A DNA stretch of 26,547 bases from CAZGXM01 sp964529795 (GTDB lineage: Bacteria > Bacillota > JADQBR01), in contig CAZGXM010000038.1 of NCBI GenBank assembly GCA_964529795.1, positions 1-26,547 of the forward strand. Reading direction: 5' to 3'. Under the pieces are notes generated by a model that was not told the DNA's origin, did no database searches, and saw only the letters and a list, made by a program, of their open reading frames with translations. This document shows positions 7,811-16,350 of the stretch, piece after piece (positions within the stretch are counted from its first letter, which is position 1; each line of letters opens with the position of its first letter). Both the position numbers and the translations under genes were made by a program.

Positions 7811-8759
7811 AATACCCCTCCTTTTGAAAATACCGCCGGTAGATGTCTTCCAGGAAAAAACCGCTGAAATGCAGGTGCAATAGCCTGTAGCCGTCCGTTA
7901 CCAGCCGCTGTGCCAAAGCTCGCCCTATGTCTTTGGTACAAAGCAGGATAAGCAGGTCTCCCTGGCGCTGTACATCGGTTACCCCGTCCATACTCCGGCA
8001 GAGGTTGACCAGTTCCTCCCCGTCAGGTTCCGCCTTTAATTCAACACGGAAAGTATCTTCCTCAACCAGTTGTTTTCCCAGTTCCTCTATGGAACCGCTG
8101 GCTATCAGCCGTCCCTTGACAAAGATGCCCACCCGGTCACAAATCTGCTGTACCTGGTGTAACAGGTGCGAACTGATAAGCACAGTCTTGCCGTCCTTTT
8201 CAGCCAAACCTCTTATCAATGCCAGCAAGTCACGCACACCCTCAGGGTCTATACCCAGGGTGGGCTCATCCAAAATAATCAATTGGGGATTTTTTAGCAA
8301 TACATCAGCAATTCCCAGGCGCTGGCGCATACCCCGGGAGTATTCGCCTACCTTCCTGTCGGCGGTTTCCCGGAGGTCAACTCTTGCCAAAACCCGCTCA
8401 ATGTTTTCCTCCACACTGTTTCCTTTTATACCGTTAAGAGCGGCAGTATAGCGAAGGTTTTGCCGCCCGCTTAACTCCTGGTAAAAACCAACGTTATCCG
8501 GCAGATATCCCACCATTGACTTGACAAGTAACGGGTTACGGATAACATCGTGGCCAGCTACCAGCGCCTTGCCCGATGTAGGTTCGGTCAGGCCGAGGAG
8601 CATGAGAATGGTTGTGGTCTTGCCCGCTCCATTGGGACCCAGGAGTCCAAAAATAGTGCCTTTCTCCACTTTTAGATTCAAATGGTCAACTGCAGTTAAG
8701 TCACCATAACGCTTGGTCAGGTCAACTGTTTCCACCAACGGACCTTCTTGGCCAATCAT
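7776..8759 (-). CDS. ABC transporter ATP-binding protein
   Basis: ATPase of 327 residues that powers the ABC-2 permease encoded next to it. Walker A GPNGAGKTT is at 41-49, the Q-loop region YLPDNVGFY at 85-93, the signature YSRGMRQRL at 140-148 and Walker B LIILDEPTLGID at 160-171, followed by the H-loop SSH. The signature is SRGM rather than SGGQ, as is usual for the NosF/CcmA subgroup. A C-terminal extension of about 100 residues, ending after LHFSGFFLEDIYRRYFQ, is typical of the subgroup. The ATG comes three bases after the stop of the NEW3 gene, pointing to translational coupling. Confidence 0.9.
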   Translation of the reverse strand: MIGQEGPLVETVDLTKRYGDLTAVDHLNLKVEKGTIFGLLGPNGAGKTTTILMLLGLTEPTSGKALVAGHDVIRNPLLVKSMVGYLPDNVGFYQELSGRQNLRYTAALNGIKGNSVEENIERVLARVDLRETADRKVGEYSRGMRQRLGIADVLLKNPQLIILDEPTLGIDPEGVRDLLALIRGLAEKDGKTVLISSHLLHQVQQICDRVGIFVKGRLIASGSIEELGKQLVEEDTFRVELKAEPDGEELVNLCRSMDGVTDVQRQGDLLILLCTKDIGRALAQRLVTDGYRLLHLHFSGFFLEDIYRRYFQKEGYYGQGSQGINRQ

Positions 8760-8762
8760 GTC

Positions 8763-9965
8763 CTACCGCCTCCCGTAGGTACGGAACGCCCAATACACAC
8801 CTGTAACAACCAGTAATACCAGGATAAGAGCCACTACACCCCACAATGTGGAGGTCCGTACAGTGACGCGCAGGTCCGAGTTATCAGCAGTTTCCCTGGT
8901 GGAAGCGCGCATGGATACCACGTAATCCCCGGCAATAGCCTTGCTGCTCGCAGTAATGGTTGCCGTTATCTGGCGGCTTTCTCCTGCTTTCAGTACATCA
9001 ATGGTCTTTGGTTCAAAAGTTACGGACCAGTCCTGCGGCTCACTGGAAGAAAAACTGATATTGTTCAGTGGCGCACTACCTTTATTGATCACTTTCAGAT
9101 TTATTTTTTTCTCCTGTCCGGCCACCAGATCAGCATTCAGTCTGCCGGAAGGAGTGGTAAGTTTGATGTCATAGGTGCCACTAATGATTATTTTCAATTC
9201 CTCCTCAGCCGTACCGGCGGAACTGACGGCCTTTACCGGAATAGTATATTCTCCGGCTTCTACGCTGGCAGAAGGTGTCACCATTACATCAAGGCCCTGG
9301 GTTTTTCCCGCACCGACGCTGATACTGGCAACCTGTTGACTTTCATAGGAAGGTTTAAATGCAACCTGCCAGCCTTCCGGCACTTTTGCCCCCAGGCTGT
9401 AGACCTGCTCCTTACCGCCGTTATTGGTCAAGTCGAGTTTAAAGTTAAAAGTGGCATCACCCGGGCCTTTCAATTCCGAATATTGAGCCACCAATTCATC
9501 TTCACCTTGCCCGGCTTCTTCAATCCTTATGTTCAGCTTGAGACTTTCTCTATAGCCCTGCCCGCTTGCGGCAGTTACGGTTAATGCATAATCCCCTGCT
9601 TTGACTTGATCCGGAATAGTTACTTTTAAATCCACGGAACCGTAAGAATATCCCGAAACATATACCTGCTGCACTTCCCTGCCGTTACCTCGAAATGAAG
9701 TTTGCCAATTTTCGGGTACAGTCCCCACCGTCAGACGCAAAACCTGCCCTTGCCCCAGATTATTTTTTAATTGCAGTGGGAAGGTTAAACTCTCTCCTGC
9801 CTGGGTAATTACACCCGGGTAATCGGTAGATAATTCAATCCCGCTTTTTGCCTGAGCCTGTTCCAGCGGCAAAAACACAGCAACAAGAAACAGTAAACAT
9901 CCTGCCATGACACTGATAACTTTCTTCCCCGAAAGCGAACGGGCAAATTTCCAGGAATGAGTCAT
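8763..9965 (-). CDS. Secreted, membrane-anchored NEW3-domain protein
   Basis: Protein of 400 residues predicted to sit on the outside of the membrane. It has a signal peptide (cleavage probably after AQA, about residue 39), three tandem beta-sandwich repeats of roughly 110 residues of the NEW3/NPCBM-associated type (each with a variant of VPENWQTSF, VPEGWQVAF, EPQDWSVTF followed by a stretch such as VKAGDYALTVTA), and a C-terminal membrane helix (about 374-393) with a short basic tail. The ATG at 9965 was chosen because GGAGG lies 9 bases before it; a reading ten codons longer would start before that site. It is the first gene of an operon with the ABC ATPase and permease, a combination known from other Firmicutes but without an established substrate. 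Confidence 0.85.
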   Translation of the reverse strand: MTHSWKFARSLSGKKVISVMAGCLLFLVAVFLPLEQAQAKSGIELSTDYPGVITQAGESLTFPLQLKNNLGQGQVLRLTVGTVPENWQTSFRGNGREVQQVYVSGYSYGSVDLKVTIPDQVKAGDYALTVTAASGQGYRESLKLNIRIEEAGQGEDELVAQYSELKGPGDATFNFKLDLTNNGGKEQVYSLGAKVPEGWQVAFKPSYESQQVASISVGAGKTQGLDVMVTPSASVEAGEYTIPVKAVSSAGTAEEELKIIISGTYDIKLTTPSGRLNADLVAGQEKKINLKVINKGSAPLNNISFSSSEPQDWSVTFEPKTIDVLKAGESRQITATITASSKAIAGDYVVSMRASTRETADNSDLRVTVRTSTLWGVVALILVLLVVTGVYWAFRTYGRR

Positions 9966-10018
9966 CAATAATAACCTCCTTTGTCCATTGAACATGAAAT
10001 TTTCTCTGCAAAATACCC

Positions 10019-10060
10019 CCGGTTACCTGTGTCAAACCGGGTTGCCAAGAAGTAGCAACC
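10019..10060 (-). promoter_or_regulatory. unassigned structured leader: two abutting hairpins
   Basis: On the minus strand, upstream of the NEW3 gene, GGTTGC/GCAACC (10040-10060) is directly followed by CCGGTT/AACCGG (10019-10040) with 9- and 10-base loops, then GGGTATTTTGC. The stems share one base and have related arms (GGTTGCC, CCGGTTACC). I do not recognise a known riboswitch class. It could be a leader RNA or a weak attenuator. Confidence 0.4.
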
Positions 10061-10069
10061 AGCTTGTTT

Positions 10070-10084
10070 TGATATTTGATATCA
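10070..10084. promoter_or_regulatory. palindrome TGATAT-n3-ATATCA, possible operator
   Basis: A perfect 6+6 inverted repeat with a 3-base centre lies upstream of the two hairpins of the NEW3 operon leader. Its position fits a regulator binding site, but A/T-rich palindromes of this length also occur by chance. The rest of the 10061-10184 stretch is A/T-rich and shows no gene and no clear promoter. Confidence 0.3.
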
Positions 10085-10194
10085 GGCCCTTTACCAAAGA
10101 TGTTAAAAATTGAACCTTAAAATAAGCTTAAATAAACATAAAATTTTTTTAAATTCCAATATATAACGCCATCTTGTACAAAGTGAAAAAAATA

Positions 10195-10229
10195 ACACCC
10201 ACCGCTAAACATGGCAGGTGAAAAGGTGT
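10195..10229 (-). terminator. mutS2 terminator
   Basis: On the minus strand ACACC(10225-10229)...GGTGT(10195-10199), with an inner CACC/GGTG stem, is followed by TATTTTTTT (10186-10194). It lies about 65 bases after the mutS2 stop and separates mutS2 from the NEW3-ABC operon. Confidence 0.7.
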
Positions 10230-10292
10230 AGTGATTTTACGGGCAGTGACACTCTGACCACATCTCCCGTTTTTCCACCACATGGCGAAATA

Positions 10293-12662
10293 TTAATTTT
10301 TAAGTGTTACTTCCGTCGCCCCGCTGCCACCCTGGCGCAGGTCCGCCAACCCGAACTGCGCCACTTGGGGATGATTCTTCAGCCAGTCATTTAAGGCGCT
10401 ACGCAGGGCGCCGGTACCCTTACCGTGAATCAACCTTACCTGGGTTAAACCGGCCAGCACCGCGTCATCCAGGTATTTGTCCACCTTCTCCCGGGCCTCG
10501 GCCACAGTTAAACCGCGCAAATCAAGCTCCGGCGAAATATGACTGCTTTTATTGAAGACCAGCCTGGCCACTCCCGACCTTTCCCACTGTTCCCGGCCGG
10601 AAGTTTCTATTAAACGCAGTTCTTCTTTTTTCACTTTAATCTTCATTATCCCCGCCTGGACCTGTACTTCTCCCTGGTTATCAGCCTCCTCAAGCACATA
10701 GGCGTTTTGATTGAGCCTGGGGATAAACACTTTCATGCCCGGCTTCAAGCGTTTTGGTGTTTTACCCGGGGATTTTTCCTGATATCTTTCTTTACCTTCA
10801 TCCAACCTTTGTTCCTGTTCCGCCAACTGTTTCCTGGCTTGCCGGGCTGCCTCCAGGTTTGCACGTTCCAGCTGCCGGCTGAATTGGTCTTTCAGCAGCT
10901 TTATCATTTCCTCCGCTTCCCGGCGGGCCTCTTTAACCAGCCGCGCCGCCTCCTCATGGGCTTCTCGCATCACCCTGGCCCGGCGGTTTTCCAACTCCAG
11001 CTGTCTTTCCCGCAGTTGTTCCCGCTCTGCAGCCAACTGGCGGCGAATATTTTCCGCATCCTGCCGTTCCCGTGCACTTACCTTTTGGTTTTCCTCCAAA
11101 CGCTGTATTAACTCTGCAACTTTAACCTGTTCCCCGGACAAAAACTGTCTGGCCCGGTCCACAAGGTTTTGCGGCAGCCCCAACCGGGCGGCAATTTCAA
11201 AGGCGTTACTGCCTCCCGGCACGCCGATCATCAGGTGGTAAGTGGGACGGAGAGTTTTTACATCAAATTCCACCGAGGCATTTTCTATTCCCTGGGTACT
11301 GTAGGCAAAGGCTTTTAACTCACTGTAATGCGTGGTAGCCACGGTTTTCACACCTTGCCGGTGGAGGTACTCCAAAATTGACATGGCCAAAGCAGACCCT
11401 TCGGTGGGGTCCGTACCTGCACCCAGTTCGTCCAGCAGTACCAATGTTTTGCTGTCAGCCTGCCGCACAATATCAATAATATTTGTCATGTGGGAAGAAA
11501 ACGTACTCAAAGATTGCTCAATACTTTGCTCATCGCCAATGTCAGCAAAAATGTTGCGAAAAATCGCTATTTCCGTACCACTTTGTGCCGGTAAATGCAA
11601 CCCGCATTGGGCCATCAACACGAATAAACCAACGGTTTTCAAAGTCACGGTTTTCCCACCGGTATTGGGCCCGGTAATCACCAGGGTGTCAAAGTCCCGG
11701 CCCAGACGAATGATCACCGGCACTACCTCACCCTCAATCAAGGGGTGCCGTCCCTGGACTATTTCCAACCTGCCGTCTTTATTCAGTTTCGGTGCGCCAC
11801 CGTCCATAATTTCACTTAAACGACCCTTGGCAAAAATAACATCCAGGCGGGCCACCGCTTCCTGGGAAGCGGTCAATTCCTCGGAAACCGACGATACCCG
11901 CTCGGTCAGTCTTCTTAATATCAGTTCCACTTCCTTTCGTTCTGCGGCCTTGGTTTGCCGCAACTGGTTATTCATTTCCACCACCGCCATGGGTTCCACA
12001 AAAAGTGTGGCGCCGCTGGCGGACTGGTCGTGGACAAGGCCGGGAAACTGATGTCTGTATTCCTGCTTCACCGGCACCACGTAGCGCCCGTCTCTAATGG
12101 TAACGATGGGGTCCTGCAGCAGTTTCCGGGTTCCCGGAGAGCGAATAATCTCATTGAGCTTATCCTTAATCCGTGCCTGGTAAACCCTAATCTTTTGGCG
12201 CAGACCGTACAGTTTATCCGAAGCGCGGTCTGCCACTTCTCCCTCATCGGTGATACTCCTTGTCAAAATGTTTTCCAGTGCGGTAATGGGCACAATCTGT
12301 CCAGCCAAATCCTTTATTGCCGGTATGTCCTGTTCCGACGCCAGGCAGAAATCCTTTAGACCTTTGCTACCTCTTAAAAAATCAGCGATGGCCAGCAGTT
12401 CGTCAGGCTGTAAAACCGCTCCCTTGTTTGAGCGTTCCAGGCTGCCGCGGATATCCCTGATACCGCCGAAAGGCGGCGCACCTTTAACCCGCAGCACCCG
12501 GCGTGCCTCGGTAGTCTCCGCCATGCGCTGTTCCACCAGGGTCATATCCGTTGAAGGTTTGATTCTTTCCACCATTTCCTTGCCGTAACTGGTGACACAG
12601 CACCGGGATAACCTGTCCAATATCTTATCCAATTCCAGTTTTTTGAATGTTTGGTCGTTCAT
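10293..12662 (-). CDS. mutS2: MutS2 family ATPase/endonuclease
   Basis: Protein of 789 residues (B. subtilis MutS2 has 785). It lacks the mismatch-recognition domain of MutS. It has the ATPase with Walker A GPNTGGKT at 331-338, the conserved SLSTFSSHM region, Walker B LVLLDELGAGTDPTEG, a long charged coiled coil (about 500-640), and a C-terminal Smr nuclease domain from about 710 (LDLRGLTVAEA, HGKGTGALR). Family members suppress recombination or, in B. subtilis, split collided ribosomes for quality control. The ATG at 12662 is used because AAGGTGA precedes it by 5 bases; an in-frame ATG nine codons earlier has no such site. It lies 39 bases behind the U32 gene and is probably co-transcribed with it. 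Confidence 0.95.
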   Translation of the reverse strand: MNDQTFKKLELDKILDRLSRCCVTSYGKEMVERIKPSTDMTLVEQRMAETTEARRVLRVKGAPPFGGIRDIRGSLERSNKGAVLQPDELLAIADFLRGSKGLKDFCLASEQDIPAIKDLAGQIVPITALENILTRSITDEGEVADRASDKLYGLRQKIRVYQARIKDKLNEIIRSPGTRKLLQDPIVTIRDGRYVVPVKQEYRHQFPGLVHDQSASGATLFVEPMAVVEMNNQLRQTKAAERKEVELILRRLTERVSSVSEELTASQEAVARLDVIFAKGRLSEIMDGGAPKLNKDGRLEIVQGRHPLIEGEVVPVIIRLGRDFDTLVITGPNTGGKTVTLKTVGLFVLMAQCGLHLPAQSGTEIAIFRNIFADIGDEQSIEQSLSTFSSHMTNIIDIVRQADSKTLVLLDELGAGTDPTEGSALAMSILEYLHRQGVKTVATTHYSELKAFAYSTQGIENASVEFDVKTLRPTYHLMIGVPGGSNAFEIAARLGLPQNLVDRARQFLSGEQVKVAELIQRLEENQKVSARERQDAENIRRQLAAEREQLRERQLELENRRARVMREAHEEAARLVKEARREAEEMIKLLKDQFSRQLERANLEAARQARKQLAEQEQRLDEGKERYQEKSPGKTPKRLKPGMKVFIPRLNQNAYVLEEADNQGEVQVQAGIMKIKVKKEELRLIETSGREQWERSGVARLVFNKSSHISPELDLRGLTVAEAREKVDKYLDDAVLAGLTQVRLIHGKGTGALRSALNDWLKNHPQVAQFGLADLRQGGSGATEVTLKN

Positions 12663-12701
12663 GACACTCACCTTGCCTCGTCTTTTCATGCTGCTGCATA
12701 A

Positions 12702-15203
12702 TTATATCACACCCCGGTAATAATGTCCCTTGGTAAAACCCTGGTCGCTCAATGCCGCCAATTCTTTCTTCATCTTTTCCCCATCGGCTTCACCATCCAG
12801 GACCTGGCGATATACGCCAACTACCCGGGCCACCTCTGCTGCATCTTTTTCCCGCGCGAGAATGCGTAGCCATTCAATTTTCATGTTGCGGAAACGTTTC
12901 AAATCATCTATCAAACATAGTTCCTTGGGATTGTGAATATGCATGCGGCAGAACTGGTCCGTTTCCACGGGAAAGACCATATCCATCCTGTCCCTCAAGC
13001 CCACACGCGTGACTTCACAGGGTTGGCTACACCTGTTATCAGCGGTTCTTCCGCCCATCAGAGCACCCAGTACACAATGTTCGGATACCATCAACGGGAT
13101 CCTGCCATGGACCAAACATTCCCCGGCAACCGGCAGATGTAACCCTGCTATCTGTTGAAAAGTCAGTTCCGGCGAGAGGGTAAGTTGGGACAGGCCCCAC
13201 CGGCTCAATCTGTCTGCAGTGAAACTGTTAAAAACATTTAACGTATAATCCCCAACCAGAGGAAGGTCAGCAATATCTCTTGCCAGGGCGATGCTACCGG
13301 GATTGCCTACCAGAATCCCGTCCGGCTGCCACTCTTCAACCTGCTGTAAATAGCAGGCGATAGCCCGTTCCTGACTTTCAAACCATAGCCTTGGTAAAAC
13401 AATAAGCACACTGCAGCCCGCCGCTTGAGCCAGTTTAACCGCTTCTCCTTGCATTTCCAATGAAAATTCCGGCCTGCCCCGAAACTGTTCACCACCAAAA
13501 ATCACCCTGTCAGCACCGGAGGTAACCGCCGCCTGCACCGCCTGCAGGGACCCTACCTGAACTGCCAGTTTCGGGCTTACGGTCCCATGCTCTGCTTTCC
13601 CGCCCCGCAAACCGGATTTAAACCGCTTCAGGCGGGATTGAAAGGTTTCGGCAGGTACCGGTCGGTTGGCCATTGCCTGCCGGTAGCGTGCCTTTAACTC
13701 TCCCACCACCTGCTGGCGCACCCTGTTAATTTCACTGAGCGGGTACATTACTTCCCCTTTGATTTCTGCGGTTAAATCGGCCAGACGAAAAGGAGTGTTG
13801 CCCAAACGAGACAGCTGTTCCCTTAGTACCGCTTCCGTCAGCGGCCTTTTCCGCGCGACCTCGCCAATAAAGTCACCGCTAACACTAACACTGACACCCC
13901 GGCTGTCCCTGGCCTCTACCACCAGGGGTCTGCCTGCCACAGCAGTTACTCTAAATGAAAGGTCGTATACTCTTTCCTCCCGGGGCGAAGTATAGGAGCG
14001 TTTTGCCTCCTCCATCAGACCGGCATCGTAAGTTTTAAATACCCGGTCTCCCGCCCGGCCGGCATTTAACTGCAGCAATACCGTTTCACCGGCAGAAGCG
14101 GAATTGACTTTTTTCCCGTAGCGCACTATTTCCCTAATCTTAACCCCTTTTCTGCCCCGGGGTACCCATACCTCCACTCCATCACCTACAGCAAGCGGTA
14201 TGGCTAAAGTAATTTTCGCTTTACCGCCGGAAACTTTATCTATCCGGCCCAAAAACAACCCCCGGTTATTGGGGCGGTGATAACTCATTAAGTCTCTCCC
14301 GTGATTGGTTAAATAATAACCGGAGGTAAAGTCGCGGTTAAAGACCTGGGCCAATTCACGCTCTTCTCCAGCCGCTACCGCAAACTCAGCAGGATTATGT
14401 ACGGCCCGGTCCAGTGCCCGGCGGTAATTTTTTATCACCACAGCCACATACTCAGGGCGTTTCATGCGCCCTTCAACCTTCAGGGCGCTGATACCTGCTT
14501 CCACCAACCGGGGCAGCAGGGCCGCTGTATTTAAATCCCGGGGACAGAGAAGGTGCTCGCCCTCTACCTCCAAACCCAGGCTGTCACCGTTTTGCCCCAC
14601 CAGACTGTACCTGAGCCTGCAGGGTTGGGCGCACCTGCCCCTGTTACCACTGCGGCCACCGATCATACTGCTCATCAAACACTGGCCGGAATAGCTGATG
14701 CACAGCGCTCCGTGAATAAAGGTTTCTACTTCCACCCGAGTTCGCCGGATAATCCGCCTGATATCCTCCAGTGATACTTCCCGCGCCAGTACCACCCGGT
14801 CAATGCCTGCCCGGTTAACCAGTTCCACACCCCTGGAGTTGTGCACCGTCATTTGCGTGCTGGCATGCAGTTCCAGTTCAGGCAGCACCGCCCGGCTCAT
14901 TGACAGGAGGCCCAAATCCTGAATTATTACCGCATCCACACCGGCATTATACAACCAGTGAAGATATTCCATCGCTTCCTCCGCCTCCCGGTCATCCAGC
15001 AGGGTGTTGACGGTGACGTAAATTTTTACTCCCCGGGAATGGGCATACTTTATGGCTTCCAGCATTTCTTCCCTATCAAAATTTGCCGCATACTGCCTGG
15101 CACTAAAATCCTTGCCACCCAGATACACGGCATCGGCACCGTTTTCCACCGCTGCTCTTAACGCTTCAAACGACCCTGCGGGAGCCAATAGCTCCGGTTG
15201 CAT
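12702..15203 (-). CDS. Two-module U32 family protein (RlhA/YrrO-like with C-terminal U32 repeat)
   Basis: Protein of 833 residues, annotated in databases as U32 peptidase. The characterised bacterial relatives are not proteases but act in RNA hydroxylation (RlhA on 23S C2501, TrhP on tRNA) with prephenate and an iron-sulfur centre. Module 1 (about 1-290) begins with ELLAPAGSFEALRAAVENGADAVYLGG and holds the four-cysteine set C168, C175, C191, C195. A DUF3656-like middle follows. A second U32-like module (about 540-833) has its own cysteine set (HCVLGALMGG, NRCSQPC, DQFCRMH). The ATG at 15203 was chosen from AAAGGAAG upstream and the conserved start MQPELLAPAG; a longer reading lacks homologous sequence. 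Which RNA, if any, is modified is not known from sequence. Confidence 0.85.
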   Translation of the reverse strand: MQPELLAPAGSFEALRAAVENGADAVYLGGKDFSARQYAANFDREEMLEAIKYAHSRGVKIYVTVNTLLDDREAEEAMEYLHWLYNAGVDAVIIQDLGLLSMSRAVLPELELHASTQMTVHNSRGVELVNRAGIDRVVLAREVSLEDIRRIIRRTRVEVETFIHGALCISYSGQCLMSSMIGGRSGNRGRCAQPCRLRYSLVGQNGDSLGLEVEGEHLLCPRDLNTAALLPRLVEAGISALKVEGRMKRPEYVAVVIKNYRRALDRAVHNPAEFAVAAGEERELAQVFNRDFTSGYYLTNHGRDLMSYHRPNNRGLFLGRIDKVSGGKAKITLAIPLAVGDGVEVWVPRGRKGVKIREIVRYGKKVNSASAGETVLLQLNAGRAGDRVFKTYDAGLMEEAKRSYTSPREERVYDLSFRVTAVAGRPLVVEARDSRGVSVSVSGDFIGEVARKRPLTEAVLREQLSRLGNTPFRLADLTAEIKGEVMYPLSEINRVRQQVVGELKARYRQAMANRPVPAETFQSRLKRFKSGLRGGKAEHGTVSPKLAVQVGSLQAVQAAVTSGADRVIFGGEQFRGRPEFSLEMQGEAVKLAQAAGCSVLIVLPRLWFESQERAIACYLQQVEEWQPDGILVGNPGSIALARDIADLPLVGDYTLNVFNSFTADRLSRWGLSQLTLSPELTFQQIAGLHLPVAGECLVHGRIPLMVSEHCVLGALMGGRTADNRCSQPCEVTRVGLRDRMDMVFPVETDQFCRMHIHNPKELCLIDDLKRFRNMKIEWLRILAREKDAAEVARVVGVYRQVLDGEADGEKMKKELAALSDQGFTKGHYYRGVI

Positions 15204-15252
15204 CGCCCATCTTCCTTTCATCGTTTTTTCTAAATGAAATAATGGTAAAAGA

Positions 15253-15274
15253 GACGTGCCAAACAAGACACGCC
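15253..15274 (-). terminator. terminator or attenuator between the Nif3-like and U32 genes
   Basis: On the minus strand GGCGTGTC (15267-15274) pairs with GGCACGTC (15253-15260) over 8 bp with two G-U pairs and a 6-base loop, followed by TCTTTTA. It lies in the 192-bp gap between the two genes, 50 bp before the U32 start. I see no good promoter between it and the U32 gene, so it may be partial or regulated. The rest of the gap shows no gene. Confidence 0.5.
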
Positions 15275-15395
15275 CTTCATCGACCAGTTTTGTAATTCTT
15301 GGCTTACTACCAAAACCTTGCCTTGTCTTCCACAAGACCGTCAGTACAACGTGGGAGCCAATCGAAACCGAACAGTAAGCAGCACGAGACGGCAA

Positions 15396-16349
15396 CTACT
15401 TTCTCTCCACCCTGACCAGGCCGGAACAAGTGACAAATTCCATTCCCCTGGCAGCCAATTTGTCCAGGAAAAGATTCATTCCCAGGGAGTCACTGGCCAT
15501 GTGTCCGGCGATAACCACGTTAATATGGTTTTTTTCCGCTTCCTTGCGGTGTTTTTCGCCAATGTGCATGCCCACAATGGTACCAACCCCGGCCTGGGCC
15601 AATTTGGCATAAGCATCCTGCGACCCACCCGTACCGCCGGTCATATCCACAAATACTTTTCCCGCCCGCTTTTCACCGCTGCCCACCACGATGGCAGGCC
15701 CGGCATGAGTATCAACAGCCTGGCGATATTCTGGTATTTCCTTGAGAATGGCTACTACATCTTCCACTGTTTCAGGCTCTTTTTCTGTAAACAAATCGTC
15801 TAAAAATCTGGTAACCAGGTTATCTGCCGGTGTATGGACACACATCAAGGGGATGTTAAAAATTCTTGCCGCATCCACGGACCGATTATGGTTTAAAGGC
15901 ATTAACCCGCGTTTTACCTCACTGATACGGCTGCTTAAAATACCTTCCGCCACATTGATAGGCACGCCAAGCATATGTAGGATATCCTCCTGCAGGTGCA
16001 TTACTTCGTGTAAAGCGGCTAAAGCCTTTCCTTCGGGATGATGCGCCAGCACCAAGTCTATGGCAGTCCCCTTTTCCCGCAGTCTGTCCGCCAGCAGGAT
16101 CTCGCTTGTCTCCATGTCAATCCCTGCCAGTATTGATTTGACCTCCCTGTCCCCGTCACCGTACAGTATGCGGGTATCACTGAACGGGTTGGAAAGACTT
16201 TCCCGATCAAAATCCCGTTTTTCCTCCTCTTTTAATCCCCGGTACTTTTTTTCCTGTTTGGCCAATAATTCCTTGATGCCTGCTTCGCCCCGGTAATCCG
16301 CTTCAATGCCCGTCTGCACCGCCAACTCGTAAATTTCCTGCAATTTCAT
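15396..16349 (-). CDS. Nif3-like protein (NGG1p-interacting factor 3 family)
   Basis: Protein of 317 residues. Nif3 proteins form toroid hexamers with a two-metal site; some bacterial members have been linked to GTP cyclohydrolase-like or hydrolase roles, but the function here is open. Likely metal ligands are visible: HHPEG (His103, His104), VHTPADN (His172, Asp176) and GHMASDSLGMN (His283). The N-terminal 60 residues are an extra charged, probably helical segment not seen in short Nif3 proteins. GGAGG lies 9 bases before the ATG, and only one base separates the stop of the preceding phosphatase-like gene from this start (TGATATG), so the two are probably translationally coupled. It is the last gene of the polX operon before a hairpin. 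Confidence 0.8.
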   Translation of the reverse strand: MKLQEIYELAVQTGIEADYRGEAGIKELLAKQEKKYRGLKEEEKRDFDRESLSNPFSDTRILYGDGDREVKSILAGIDMETSEILLADRLREKGTAIDLVLAHHPEGKALAALHEVMHLQEDILHMLGVPINVAEGILSSRISEVKRGLMPLNHNRSVDAARIFNIPLMCVHTPADNLVTRFLDDLFTEKEPETVEDVVAILKEIPEYRQAVDTHAGPAIVVGSGEKRAGKVFVDMTGGTGGSQDAYAKLAQAGVGTIVGMHIGEKHRKEAEKNHINVVIAGHMASDSLGMNLFLDKLAARGMEFVTCSGLVRVERK

Positions 16350-16350
16350 A

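Noticed and set aside
10019..10060. A c-di-GMP-I riboswitch in front of the NEW3 operon
   Set aside because: The GGTAACCGGGG stretch is suggestive, but the class's GCAAAGC-type core and tetraloop-receptor are missing.
11332..12051. Open frame of 239 codons on the plus strand opposite mutS2
   Set aside because: It lies entirely within the conserved mutS2 ATPase region and its translation is serine- and arginine-rich shadow sequence.
15204..15395. A longer U32 reading frame beginning at 15395
   Set aside because: The extra 64 residues show no family likeness and run through a terminator-like hairpin; the conserved start is MQPELLAPAG at 15203.
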